Assembly (NCBI GenBank): GCA_946902985.2
Contig: OX336398.1
Location: forward strand, 232,706,556 to 232,770,555
From: Meconema thalassinum
Taxonomy: Eukaryota; Arthropoda; Insecta; Orthoptera; Tettigoniidae
Direction of reading: 5' to 3'
Length of the DNA: 64,000 nt
Of this stretch, positions 33,540-44,344 are shown one piece after another. The translations under genes and the position numbers were made by a program. Below the pieces are notes generated by a model. The model was not told the DNA's origin. It was given only the letters and a program-made list of their open reading frames with translations, and did no database searches. Each line of letters starts with the position of its first letter. Position 1 is the stretch's first letter.

Positions 33540-34196
33540 CCTGACGCGGGCAACATCCAACTTTGAGTTGAGGCATGTCTTTACACGTCTGGCTGCGTAT
33601 GACTTTCACAACCCTAATTGAATTAACAAATCTTTCCATGACCCTACAGAGACGTGTGTATACCAACTATGTGGATATTTTCGATTGCTATTTGGCTGAA
33701 ATAAAAGTATTAATTAATATCCTGAACTAGCACCAACGGTAGAGTTCAGATACTATGTGAAATCGTTTTGTTCTTTACTTCAATTAACATTTTCAAATAA
33801 CACACAATAGGCTGTTACAAACCCTTTAAAATAAAAAGTAAAAATGTATCGTAGTATCATCTTGTCATTCTTCAAATTCGATGCGCATAGAATGCCAATG
33901 GTATAGTAATCAATGGAGCCCCACGTAGACTAGTCGTGACATCTAGTGGTGAAATTTCGAACAATATAATCCTAACAGAGCGAGTGCATTCTAGCGGCCA
34001 GAAGAAGAAACTTTTCAATAAAATCTGGTCGGCGTGCAGTTACCTTTTTGGCAGCTAGATGTCTCGAGTAAATCTGCTGGCGAATTATGTTTTAATTAAA
34101 TATATATTTTACACCATAATATGCACAATATAACGCTTAATTTTAAAACATCTGAGTCATTACAAAACAATAAACATATAACATTTCAAGCAAAAA
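33540..34196. other. Unassigned part of R1
   Basis: No gene and no match to other blocks in this window. Confidence 0.35.
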
Positions 34197-34197
34197 A

Positions 34198-34275
34198 AAT
34201 AGCTCTGATCGGGTTTGAACCATTGGCATTTGAGCGATAGGCTAACGCTCTACCACTGAGCTAATTGTGTCAACG
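34198..34275 (-). tRNA. tRNA-like sequence, probably pseudogene or SINE head
   Basis: The minus strand reads TTAGCTCAGTGGTAGAGC (excellent A box and paired D arm), then GGTTCAAACCC (good B box), then TTTTTT, a Pol III stop. The anticodon loop could be CTATCGC (ATC), but the anticodon stem has mismatches and the acceptor ends do not pair. Transcription is plausible; a working tRNA is not. Confidence 0.4.
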
Positions 34276-34935
34276 AATATCGTTCTATATAAAATGACTT
34301 ACATAGAACTTGTTAGCAAATAATGATTTATACTAAACGATTTCATCACTGGAGTAAATTATTTATATATAAAGCATTTCATACAAAGTTTATTTATTTT
34401 GTATCAGTACGCTATATTGCATGCAATACTCAAATTAGTGAAATATAAGTCAGGCACAAGATATCCGCTGCCATCTTGTCTTATTACTGAATCGGCTCAG
34501 CTTTTTAAAATCACGTCTGTACTATAGTATTACAAAATAAACTTTTAATTTCGAACGTGCCTCTTCCTTTGGAACAGTTAAAACGATTCTCGGCTCGATA
34601 ATCGGAACTGGTGGGTCCCATGATATGGATTATCAAGTTTGCATAATTCGCACGGCCGCCATCCTGAAATGGTATGGCGGACGAATTTGTAGTTTGGTCA
34701 CAAGACGCATCCTATACGAAGGTATGTTGTTACCAAATTTGGTAGAGATCGGATGATTTGGTTAGTCGTTATTTGATTTTACGTTTTGAACGTTTGAGTG
34801 GCCGCCATTCAGTTTTAGTAAAGATGGCGGCGATATAAAACATGACACTGAGGTGTCCTTTGCTAGTGCTACCTTTGTACCAAATTTTGTTCAATTCGCA
34901 TTCACCGTGTTCGAATTGATAGGGGGGGACAGACA

Positions 34936-35017
34936 TTCAGAGTACACACACTCACACACACACAGACACACACACACACACACACACAGACTCACACACA
35001 CACATACACACACAGAC
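34936..35017 (+). repeat. CA/CACACAGA microsatellite
   Basis: Simple-repeat tract inside the hairpin end of R1; the short ORF across it is a by-product. Confidence 0.85.
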
Positions 35018-35168
35018 AGAGAAACTTTTTCCGCCCTGTGTTGATCTCATAAGTCTACTTTCATTTTTTGCAAAAATCGAAAGTAGGCTAAAATAGTGTT
35101 ATTATGAGCCTCATTATGATACAGTTTTCTGACACATAATGTTTAAATTTCGACATCGTCGAACATAA

Positions 35169-35814
35169 TAGTACATTATGCAACGAGCCTATAATGGCTA
35201 TAATTAAGACACGAGTATTTTTTATAAAACGAGCTTTAGCGAGTTTTATAATTTCCATACGAGTGTCTTAATTACCATTATAGGCGAGTTGCATACGACT
35301 GTTTATGTTCGACGATAATCATAACTTTATTATATGTTTTAACACAAATCTTCATAAATATCTCTTAAGTCACTAGAATGTTGTGATCGGGTGCTGCGGA
35401 GGGTAGTATATCTCTGTTCTCCAAGCTCTCTGGACAACCGACGCATGCGCTCTGTGTGCTTCAATGCCATATGTTCAGATTGTGCACCAGTATCCAGTAA
35501 AACTGTCACCGAAGTCGTTTCAAAACCACGCGCTGTGTAGAAATTGATTTTAGGGATATTAAGGTACAGTGCCATTTCTTGTCTCATATTCACCAGTTTA
35601 TTTACGCGAACATATGGACGGTGCACTTTCGGTAATTTATATAGACATGTTGGATTTTGAGCGCATGCGCGAAGGTATCCTTATCTAATTGGTCACACAA
35701 CTGTTTCTTGAGCTCTGATTGGTGGGAGAAACTGTTTCATAATGAAAAATAGTGTTATAATGAGCCTCATTATGATACAGTTTTCTGACACATAATAGTT
35801 AGGGTCGAACATAA
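35169..35814. mobile_element. Crypton-like element F2
   Basis: Starts TAGTACATTATGCAACGAGC and forms a hairpin of about 117 bases (35178-35294; GCAACGAGCCTATAATGG against CCATTATAGGCGAGTTGC). It ends GTCGAACATAA after a second palindromic stretch (AATGAGCCTCATT). The body carries a tyrosine-recombinase fragment on the minus strand. It sits directly after the end of F1. Confidence 0.65.
35339..35626 (-). pseudogene. Tyrosine-recombinase fragment in F2
   Basis: The frame reads PYVRVNKLVNMRQEMALYL, then NFYTARGFETTSVTVLLDTG. In insect Crypton-type recombinases this region reads N-K-x-x-x-x-P-x-x-I-A-x-x-L followed by Y-T-G-H-x-F-R-R-T-S-A-T-x-L, where H and R belong to the catalytic R-H-R-Y set. 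Here the H and R positions are lost (ARGFET), so the copy is inactive. N-terminal DNA-binding part and the active tyrosine are not seen. Confidence 0.55.
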
Positions 35815-36064
35815 ATAAATTTAACATAATAAAAGAGTATAAAATTGATATAATAAACATAACTATAGAAAACTATGAAAATAATTGTTAAAGTATTCGG
35901 AATTAATTAATCAATTCATTAGAGTATAAAATAAAATCTATAACAACATAAATTAAAATTAAAAATAAATTTATAAATATTAAAATTAGAGAAACAAAAA
36001 ATAACATTAATAATAATAATTAAAATAAATTAAAATTAAATACACGTAAAAGTAAGAAATAGTT
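35815..36064. other. AT-rich, no gene seen
   Basis: AAATTAAAATTAAAT-type low complexity. Confidence 0.5.
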
Positions 36065-36065
36065 T

Positions 36066-36893
36066 TTCCTTTCTTCGGAGGGGAAGTAAAGCCGGCGATC
36101 CCATGTCGTAGATTTATGGCATGGAAAAGATCCTTGCAATAACTACACTTGTGTGAAGCTTGCCACGGTAGGTGAATTGGTTATCTTGTCGGACTACCAA
36201 CCCCAAGCTTGAAAATTCACTCCTTGCAACGGTAAGTGATTTTTGAAAGGCGACAAATATCACGGTACGCATCTCATATGTTGTTGGAATGTCAATGAAG
36301 CCATTTGAATTCAGTAGGCCGTGTTCATAATGGCAAAATTCATCTCGAGATTTTCCGCCAACACCAATTTTCTCCTTTCTCTACTAGAAAGCGCTATAGT
36401 GCTCCAAGAAATAACAAAATTAGACATGGAAGCTGCCCTCTGGGTGTCAAATAACAAAGTTTGCACCCGGCACCCGAGGCCATACGATATTATTATATTA
36501 AACTTGTATGAAGCCAAAATTTGTAGGTTAGATTAGTTGATAATGCTATATTAGTTCCATCGTTCGTTGCCAAGTGCTGCCTGCGATGGCATCTAGTAAC
36601 CAAGTCCGCAGCTAGGTTTTGTGGACGGCAGCATTAGGTAGAAAAAAATGAAACTGCTTGAAATATTGATCGTACCTTAATTGCAGGGGAAGATGACCTC
36701 GTAGTTCCGCCCCTTAAAACAACAATAACTAACTGACTAACTAACTACCTTAATTACAGTTAACACACACTAATACAGCCATCACAATAATTAACACCGG
36801 TTATAAGACAGATTCTACACACACCCAAAGTACACGGGGCTACATGACCGCGTTGTCGCAGCCCCTAAACTGAGGAACAACCAACCTTTCTTT
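36066..36893 (+). mobile_element. SINE C body and tail, interrupted
   Basis: Begins in the body (CTTCGGAGGGGAAGTAAAG), resumes after the insert at AGCCAAAATTTGTAGGTTAG, and ends CTGAGGAACAACCAACC. The head is missing. A second SINE sits inside at 36160-36501. Confidence 0.72.
36160..36501 (+). mobile_element. SINE D nested in SINE C
   Basis: Begins GCCACGGTAGGTGAATTGG (A-box-like) with GCTTGAAAATTCACTCC (weak B box) and ends in an ATT-rich tail. Flanks ACTTGTGTGAAGC (36147-36159) and ACTTGTATGAAGC (36502-36514) are a 13-bp duplication of SINE C sequence with one mismatch. Only one copy of this family is in the window. Confidence 0.7.
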
Positions 36894-37044
36894 GAGAGAA
36901 CTGAGTAATGGTGAGTCCAAAAGTAGCAATGCCCCATTACAGCGATATATAACACAATGACCTTGGAAGCATTTTTGAGAAACCTTGTGATTTAAATTAA
37001 TTCGTGAGCTATTTTGAGTCTTTTAGCAAACACACATTGTTGAA

Positions 37045-37290
37045 GAATTGAGTCAGCCTCGATGTCAGCCTTAGAAGTCCGCGTTTGATTCCCGGTTCTT
37101 CCAAGAAATGTAATTGTGGTCCGAGGGTCTGACTGAGGTATAGTGTACCCAGCCTCGGGGGGCAGAACTGGGAAGAGGTGGGTTCGATGCCTACCTTAGC
37201 TAATTTAAAAGTGGTATCCTGGGAGGGGTCTTCACGTCTAATACAAATAAATGCCGGACTGGTTTCTAACTTCGAACTTTCTTCCCAAGC
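37045..37290 (+). repeat. Diverged SINE B-like copy
   Basis: Carries GTTTGATTCCCGG (B box), CCTCGGGGGGCAGAACTGGG, GTGGGTTCGATGCCTACC and AAATGCCGGACTGG in the order of SINE B. Confidence 0.55.
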
Positions 37291-37374
37291 CTAGCCAAAA
37301 TTACAAATACACGTACTAATACTGTACAATAACACAGGTCACCTGAAAAAAATATATCCATTTCTATTTTCTGT

Positions 37375-37900
37375 TTTGTGTTTTGAGTTTGTGTTTGTGT
37401 TTTGTGTACGTTTGTGTTTGTGTTTTGTATTTTGATGTTGTTTGTGTATGTGTATTGATTCTTTTGTTTTTGTGTTTTGTGTTATGTGTTTTGTGTTTTG
37501 TGTTTTGTGTTTGTGTTTTTTGTTTTGTGTTTTGTGATTTGTATATGTTTGTGTTTGTGTTTTGTGTTTTGTGTATGTTTGTGTATTGATTTTTTGTTTA
37601 TGTTTTGATTTTGTTGTGTTTTGTGTGTTGATTTTGTTTGTGTCTAAAGTTTTGTGTTTTGATCTTGTTTGTGTTTGTGGTTTGTCATTGTGTTTTGTCT
37701 TTTGTTTGTGTTTTTTGTTTGTGTTTTCTTTTTTTTGTGGTTTGTGTATTGATTGTTTTGTGTTTTGTGTTTCGATTTTGTTTTTGCCTAAAATTTTGTG
37801 TTTAGATGTTTTTGTGTTTGTGTTTTATGTTTGTAGTTTGTGTTTTTTTTTGCTGTTTTCTTGTGGTTCTCGTTTTTGTTTTTGCTTTAATTCTTAAATT
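37375..37900 (+). repeat. TTTTGTG low-complexity tract
   Basis: About 500 bases of TTTTGTGTTTTGTGTTTG variants. The 68- and 111-codon Cys/Val/Phe-rich ORFs across it are artefacts of the repeat. Confidence 0.9.
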
Positions 37901-38310
37901 TATTGCAGTGTATTTTATTTGTTATTTATTTGCTTGCTGTGTTGTTTGTGTGTATACACACACCCTACTACACGTGGCTTAATACCCCTAAATGAATGAA
38001 CATCACCTTGGTCTCCATGTAGGAACATTTAAAGCGACCGCAGCCTCTTTAAGGAATCATGTCAGCCTGCGAGTGGGGACAAGCTGTAAATGTGTCAGCG
38101 CGTGTCCCAGCGGCGCCCTCAGATCCCCGTGATACTGCACAGCATGTCACTAAGTTATACACAGCAGAACACGGGTGCAAAACAAAGAATTCTAGGTGAC
38201 TGTGTGAAAGAATATTCGAACTGTATCGCCTTTCAGTCGGTCAATGCGATTCTACCCAAATTATTGCAATGGGTGTTTCCCTAAATGTACATGGGTCTAA
38301 AAAATACACA
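37901..38310. other. Unassigned, no gene seen
   Basis: Nothing recognised. Confidence 0.3.
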
Positions 38311-38315
38311 TGGAG

Positions 38316-38348
38316 AACCAGTTTCGGTCGTCAAGCGGTCATCGTCAG
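38316..38348 (-). ncRNA. Hammerhead-like core (f), stem II decayed
   Basis: Minus strand: CTGACGA, T, GACCG, loop CTTGA, CGACC, GAAAC, TG, GTT. The core bases are all intact. Stem II keeps only 3 of 5 pairs and stem I is not clear. Closest relative of core a (same loop). Confidence 0.4.
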
Positions 38349-38608
38349 GTCATTTACACTTACGCTAATAAATGTCTACAAGCATGTGGGTGATGGCACA
38401 GAGGTGGCCAAATTATTATGCAAAGCTGAATAGAACACAATTCCCCTATTGTAAATTAAGATACGATGCATTAAAATGCAGCATTTCTTGTGAGGACGAG
38501 TCTTCGTCACAGGATAGTTTTTGTGGTTATTTTGTCATGTACCTATATTCACCAGATGCGCTCCAAATGATCCTTTGCAAACAAACACCGTATACAGCTA
38601 CACATTTA

Positions 38609-39477
38609 TAAGGTGCGTTCAAAAAGTAACGAGCCGGAGGCATAATTACAGGAACCAGTACCTGTACGTTAGAAATATTGGTCCTGGCTGTTGAAGCACT
38701 TGTCCCACTGTGACACGAGGCGGTGAATGGCTATCTCATAAAATTCCCTGGGCTGCGATGTGAAACAGATCCGCACGTACAGCTGGACGTCGGCGTCCGA
38801 GGTGAATCTTTGGACCGCAGAGCCCTTTTCAGGGGACTAAACATGGCGTAATCACAGGGAGAGAGGTCTGAACTTTATGGAAGGTGGCCGAGAACCTGCC
38901 ATTTGAATTTCTGCAGGAGTGCCGCGATTGTGTTGGCCGTATGAGGTCGTGTGTTGTCGTGGAGCGACCACGGCGGCTATGGCGTTCACTGTCACTCGGT
39001 GGTCCTGGGTAATGAGTGCATCAACCAGCTGGACGTTGTCATCGGTAATGCAGGGGGAGGGGGTGCCCCAGACCGGGCATCAACAGTTAACGACACCCGT
39101 CCTTCCCTGAAGCGCTTGTGCCACGCCTTGACCCTTGCAAGGGACATGCAGTGTTCGCCGTACACTTGTGACATTCAGCGATGAATGTCCGTTCCCCCTA
39201 CTCCTTCCGCTGTCAGAAATCGAGCAACACCTCGTTGCTCTTCGGTTGACGCCTCTTTGTCACTGTTTGCAATGCGAATGGCAGCGTTGGACGATTGACG
39301 CATGCTGCTGCTCACTTTGTATCGTCACGTGACGTGCACGCGTGCCCTCTAGCGACAGGCTGTGACCTCCCACGCTCTGGTCGGAACCACACCTCGTTAC
39401 ACACGCCCCGATTAGCCGATGTAGTCACCGGTTTGCGCATTCCAGCCTCCGGTTCATTAATTTTTGAACGCCCCTTA
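38609..39477 (-). mobile_element. mariner element with both inverted ends
   Basis: Left end TAAGGTGCGTTCAAAAAGTA and right end, in reverse complement, TAAGGGGCGTTCAAAAATTA: inverted repeats of about 33 bases, flanked by TA (38607-38608 and 39478-39479). Length 869 is short for a 1.3-kb mariner, so an internal deletion is likely. Confidence 0.8.
38700..39300 (-). pseudogene. mariner transposase remnant
   Basis: Minus strand: VYGEHCMSLARVKAWHKRF, EGRVSL, then DARSG. This is the N-terminal helix-turn-helix of mariner transposase (Y-G-x-x-x-M-S...W-x-x-R-F-x-x-G-R). The frame stays open a short way and then breaks; the catalytic DDD domain is not readable. Confidence 0.65.
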
Positions 39478-39506
39478 TAGCTTGAAACCACTTATATCTT
39501 ACTTTC

Positions 39507-40048
39507 TACTTGCTGAAGTACCCGTGCTTCGGTACGGGTTATACATAAATTAAAATGTGAAGGTGACAGTTCTGTTAAAACAGGGGATAGGCGAGGTGCT
39601 GCTCGGCGGGAGAGTTAGGATGAAACATTTTGTCCAACTACACGCTCGGCGTTGACCGTGTTTTATAGCAAAAACTTAGGTTTCAGTCGCTAACCGTTGA
39701 AGATACACGAAAAGTGATCAGGACTTCTCGGATAGAAAATTAAATTTTAAACCTCGTATATGCCATCAAAGGTTTGCTATTTTTTAGCGTTTTCTTTTTA
39801 TTTGAAATGGAAATATGACACTTTGAAACCAAAGGGTTTAGTGACGTCACTAAAATGGTCGCCATCATTAAATAGTGCAATGTATCGAAATCAAAAGTAG
39901 CCTATATGTTAACCAGGTAAATCAGCTACTTCCATCTAAAATTTCATGTAAAGCAGAGTGGTTATTGCGTGATAGAGTAATACACAGACACACAGACACA
40001 CAGACACACACCATCTCATTCTCATATATTAGTAGGCCTATCGATTAG
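39507..40048 (-). mobile_element. Helitron-like non-autonomous element
   Basis: On the minus strand it ends with a 6-bp hairpin (ACCCGT, loop, ACGGGT) followed by ACTTCAGCAAGT. Many insect Helitrons end with such a hairpin and a CTAG-type terminus; here the terminus is altered (GCAAGT). The other end has a CAGACACA tract at about 39991-40010. Assignment rests on the hairpin end alone. Confidence 0.45.
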
Positions 40049-40256
40049 ACAATATACATTAAGGATCAAATCTTGACGAAAGCCAAACGGAACGAGTACA
40101 AGGGCATCATACTAATCTATGGTGAAAATGGTCGTAATGCTGCGCGCATGCAAGGATACCTCTCAGTTATTATACATCCCGTTCTACATTAGTACATGTG
40201 GGACACTTATTTGTAGACTGTAAGGGGCAAACAAGCCACCTGGTATATGATTTGTA

Positions 40257-41340
40257 GCCTACTTTTCACATTTTGCACAAATGAGGAAAAAGTAGACTTA
40301 TGAGATCGATCCGAGCAAATGTGTGTCTGTCTGTCTGTCTGCCCTTCTGTCTGTCTGTCTCCTAAACGGCTGCAATAATCGAAACAAAATTTGTTATGAG
40401 TACAGATATCTCAATGCCGTATTTGAAAATGATGTCAGTGCTACCAACGGCTGAAAAATCGCATTTGAAATTTGAGCTCCAAGTTGGATATCTTGGAAGG
40501 TATGAATGGGAGCTATTTCAAATTTGGCACACGAATAGATAATAATATTTCAGTTTAATTTCAAGGAGGCCATACATGGTAGTGTTGCCAAATGATTATA
40601 AGCCTGCTGATAGGTCCAATTTTAAACGCAAAAATAACTTCTACACTATCAATTGGAATTCAACCAAATTTCGTATGTACTATGTGTACATAAACATATA
40701 TGACTGAGCGTATTGTTAAGAGCCACCAGGGCTGCCATCTGTTAATAAATGCTCTTTATTTCTTTTATCCAAATACCAATATATTAGAAAGTATGCAAAG
40801 CCAATAGCTCTAAACTTTGCACACGTATTCTAGAATAATTTGGAGTAACTAATATACGTCAGAGCAGCCAACTTGATTCTAAGCCTGCTGATAGATCCAA
40901 TTTTAAGATGCATGTAACTTCTATACTAACTAATGGATTTCATTCAAAATTGGCAAACAATAGATCATATTATTTCAGATTATTTCTGGCCAATTCGTGC
41001 ATGACATTGTTGGCAACATGATTTTACGCGCGCTGTTATATCCAATGTTTAACTGCATGTAACGTCCATGCTATCCATTGGACTTCAACCAAATTTTGTA
41101 TTCTGTACCTTAAGAGATGGAACTAAGAATATATTCAGTCACCAGGTCTGCCAACTGTAATGCTCTATTAGGCTGCATTATGTCAGGTATACAGTATTTC
41201 GAATTAACTAGAAATTTCGATATTACCAACTTAATTTCGTCATTATTCTATATGGATCCATATAGATTAATCGTTGGCATGAATCTTAAATTTTAAGTAA
41301 AGTAGGCTCTTTAGTTCGTCACGGAACGTCTTGTTTGTTG
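40257..41340 (+). mobile_element. Double-hairpin element, copy Q1
   Basis: Starts TAGCCTACTTTTCACATTTT, folds back through GAAAAAGTAGACTTATGAG, then a (TCTG)n tract, CTAAACGGCTG, and blocks of about 285 bases with AAGCCTGCTGATAG. Ends AAAGTAGGCTCTTTAGTTCG and CACGGAACGTCTTG. Non-coding. It carries the uninterrupted site matching the SINE insertion in Q2. Confidence 0.72.
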
Positions 41341-41649
41341 AGATATTCATAGTGGTGATGGACCTTGTTATTAAATGGTCAGGTTAGAATTGATTTTGAA
41401 CTTAGCTGATTGTTTGAGTGATTTGGGATCCGTTATCGTGCGACAACTAGCACTTCTACTGCCTACATATTAAATTTGAATTACTAATGCAACACTTAAA
41501 AGTGAAATAATATCAATAATTATAATAAATTAAAATCGAAAAAAAATGTAAATATTTATGACAAATTAAAACATGCAATATTAGTGAAAAGCCTACGCCT
41601 ACGTCTTCGTATAGAGAATTTCTAATGCTAACGATCCCGGTCTTTAGCT
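41341..41649. other. Unassigned, no gene seen
   Basis: Nothing recognised. Confidence 0.3.
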
Positions 41650-42240
41650 TCTTTCTGCAGTCTGCTGTAACTCTTTCCATCTTTCATGTCATCGAGATGT
41701 TGAATTATTCTTCTTCCCCGTCCTGTCGATCCTTTGATCTTCCCTTCAATGACGTCTCGTGTCTAAGTATGTGTCCGATCCAGTTGGCCTTCCTCTGAAG
41801 AATTGTATTCAGAAAAGTTTTCTTCTCCCCTACTCTTCTCAGTACAGCATCGTTTGTACCCGATCTGTCCTCTTGATCTTCCCTATTCTCCTCCAGCACC
41901 ACATTTCAAAACTTTGTAAGTATTTTCTTTCCCTTTTTCTCATTGTCCACGTCTCTGCCCAGTACAGTGCAATGCTCCAGATGTATCACTTCACCAATTT
42001 CTTCCTAAGTTCTAAACTCAACTTGCTGGTGAGCACAGTCCTCTTCTTGTTGAATGCGGCTTTGGCAATGGCAATTCTGGCGCGAATTTAATTTGTGCAT
42101 TCAGCATCTTTTGTCAGCAAGCTTCCCAAGTACTTGAACTGCTTCACATTTTCCAATTCTTGATTGTCGATATTTATCCTCAAAGGTTTCTCCCGTTTTG
42201 AAATCCGCATCACTTTTGATATAACCAAAATTAAAGCATT
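41650..42240 (-). pseudogene. LINE C-terminal scrap (endonuclease-RT type)
   Basis: Minus strand, with frame changes: NVKQFKYLGSLLTKDAECTN, then ...RVGEKKTFLNTILQRKANWI and GHILRHETSL. F-K-Y-L-G-S and R-K-A-N-W-I-G-H are hallmarks of the LINE proteins often annotated as endonuclease-reverse transcriptase in insects. The polymerase core is absent. Confidence 0.7.
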
Positions 42241-42309
42241 AACACATAACATCACATTATTGTTAATGAGATTACACTGTTTACTGATGACAGAACATAA
42301 CAAGTAGGA

Positions 42310-43145
42310 CACCGCCTGCACATTATGCAACGAGCCTATAATGACAATAATGTTTATAAAACAAGCGAAGCGAGTTTTATAATTTCCATACGTGAGTCTT
42401 AATTACCATTATAGGCGAGTTGCATACGACTGTTTATGTTTGACGATAAATATAACTTTATTATATGTTCTAACATTAATATTCATAAATATTTGTCGAG
42501 ATTCAGTCACTTGAATTGGGTTTGCAAGCGCTGGGTTTGCTCTCTTTGGATTACAAGTTCTCTGGCCCACGCATGCACTGTGTCTGCTTGGCAATGTCAT
42601 ATGTTTACAGCCAGGTGATCTGCACCAGCATTCACTCAAACTGTCACCGATGTCTTACGAAAGCAATGCCCTCAGTAGAAATTGGTGTTGGGGATATTGA
42701 GGTACAGTGCAATTTCTTGTCTGAAATTCACCAGTTTATTTGCGCGAACATATGGGACGGTGTACTTCTCATGTCGGTGGTTTATATAGAAGGATGCTGT
42801 GTTGCAATCTTCTGGACGTAGATTCATAAATTCCTTGCATATTTCATAGTATTTTCTTGTTACCGTAAAGGTTCGTGCTGATGTTGTCTTTGTGTTTGGG
42901 ATTGTAACAACAATGGTTGATCCAATATAGGTTACATTGTCAACTTTCAAATCATGTTATTCATGTCCGACATGTAGGATTTTGAGTAGATATGCGAAGC
43001 TATACTTATCTAATTGGTCAACGAATGAGTTCTGATTGGTTGGAAACACTGTTTCATAATGAAAATTTGTACTTTAATGACCCTCATTATGATACCGTTT
43101 TCTGCTATAAAATATTTACATTTCGACATCGTTGAACATAAATAT
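42310..43145. mobile_element. Crypton-like element F3
   Basis: Start hairpin at about 42320-42425 (ATTATGCAACGAGCCTATAA against TATAGGCGAGTTGCATA), body with a recombinase fragment, and the end region TAATGACCCTCATTATGATA to ATCGTTGAACATAA. Largest surviving body of the family here. Confidence 0.65.
42672..42950 (-). pseudogene. Tyrosine-recombinase fragment in F3
   Basis: Frame of 92 codons: ARTFTVTRKYYEICKEFMNL, RPEDCNTASFYINHRHEKY, NKLVNFRQEIALYLN, then NFY at the edge. The R-P-x-x-x...F-Y-I-N-x-x-x-x-K-Y arrangement is that of Crypton/phage-integrase-like recombinases before the H-x-x-R box, and the last part overlaps the start of the F2 fragment, so the two frames tile one protein. Confidence 0.55.
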
Positions 43146-43755
43146 CATAATTACATAACACAAATAATACAGAGTCGTTACTTGGTGTAATGATGCTCGT
43201 GATGACAGCCTTAGAGATGTCTCCAAATCAACGCTCAACAATTCCTACAGAATATTCTGTGGACGTCTCTCTTACTCCACGAGATTGGTCGAACGTTATT
43301 TTAGTTGGATGAATCGATTTTCCGCACCGTTAATCAGATTCTCGTAGCTGGGGATCTTAGTCTGCACAACAAGTGTTAGTGGATTCTATTGTTAAACTCT
43401 TTTCTTCTCCGCTTTTGTTCTTGACTTTATTCACACCTCGCACCAGTTGTCATTAGTGACGACACAGGAACTGCTTCCTCTCAGGAGACAGGAAATTGTC
43501 TCAGGCCACTCTAGATTGACCATAACTGACAGTGTGGTTTGAGAATAATTTCTTCATACGTGCTTCTAGCAGAATGATCAGGGTCTATTTATAGCAACAA
43601 TCACTACCGTCAGAAGTTTGGTTTCGTAGTTAAATAATTTCTTGCAGTTCTACCAGAACTTCAGTGTAGTTAATTTTAAGTTAAGAAGCAATCATCATTA
43701 TTCTTCTCTCTTAGCCCAGTGTTCATGCATTCACTGCCTGTGAGACTCCTTTCTT
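43146..43755. other. Unassigned; possible coding scrap
   Basis: At about 43190-43335 the minus strand reads IHPTKITFDQSRG and YSVGIVER-stop-FGDISKAV, which looks like decayed protein, but I cannot assign it. Confidence 0.3.
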
Positions 43756-43763
43756 TTTTCAAA

Positions 43764-44344
43764 CTACTTCTTGCCGGTTTTTAATTTCGCTTTTTCTTGG
43801 AATTGGTGGTGTGCTCCAAGCTTTTTCTTCAAAAGGTCACGTTCCATAATGTCTGCGTGGGTGATCCCTAATTCGTGTAAATTCTTGTCTACCTCACAAA
43901 ACCAGAGGCCCTTTGATTTTTTGTTAAGAAAATAGGTAAATATCCGATTGGTGATTCTCTCGGGTTTTATACGGGTTAAGTGGCCATAGAATGATATTCT
44001 TCTCTTCCGAAATACTTGATATATCCTTTCTACATGATGGTACGGCTCATTGCTATGCCGTCTCCTGTATTCACCATCGTCTTTCAACGGCCCTAAGATC
44101 TTCCTGAGGATCTTCCTTTCCTTGGCTTCCAATTTCTCAACCAGACCCTTCCTATTCATTGCCAGGCATTCTGCTGCTTACAGCGCCCCATGTCGGATAA
44201 CTGTACGATAGTGTCTTAGTTTGGCATTGCGGGACACTGTTCGCTTGTTGTACACTCCTTTCGTTAGCTGGTAGGCCACTTCCATCTTGTTCATTGTTGA
44301 CGTGAAGGCTTCCTTCTCTGATATGTTGGGCTCGATCCACTCCC
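43764..44344 (-). pseudogene. LINE C-terminal domain
   Basis: KYLGEWIEP and AYQLTKGVYNKRTVS in one frame, a TAA near 44180, then KERKILRKILGPLKDDGEYR, RISFYGHLTRIKPERI and ADIMERDLL to the stop at 43764. This region follows the RT core and may help bind the RNA template. Confidence 0.7.

Larger units (their letters stand above)
33062..35091 (-). mobile_element. Double-hairpin element, copy R1
   Basis: Left end CAAGATGTTCAGTAAAGAGC and ATAGCCTACTTTCTCC; right end a CA tract, CTCATAAGTCTACTTTC, and a hairpin closing in GAAAGTAGGCTAA. Insertion inside Crypton-like F1 fixes both ends to within a few A residues, with no target duplication other than possibly AA. The right third has AAGATGGCGGCGATATAAAA and GCTAGTGCTACC blocks shared with R2. 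Non-coding; contains a SINE A copy at 33290-33529. Confidence 0.7.
32486..35168. mobile_element. Crypton-like element F1, split by R1
   Basis: 32486-33061 carries the F start (TAGTACATTATGCAACGAGC, a hairpin at about 32492-32612) and most of the body. The missing end (AATAGTGTTATTATGAGCC to TCGTCGAACATAA) lies at 35092-35168. Intact copies such as F4 run through that junction without a break, so the DNA between is an insertion. Copy F2 follows head-to-tail at 35169. Confidence 0.68.

Noticed and set aside
37383..37897. Cys/Val/Phe-rich ORFs of 68 and 111 codons
   Set aside because: They run through a TTTTGTG repeat; composition explains the open frame.
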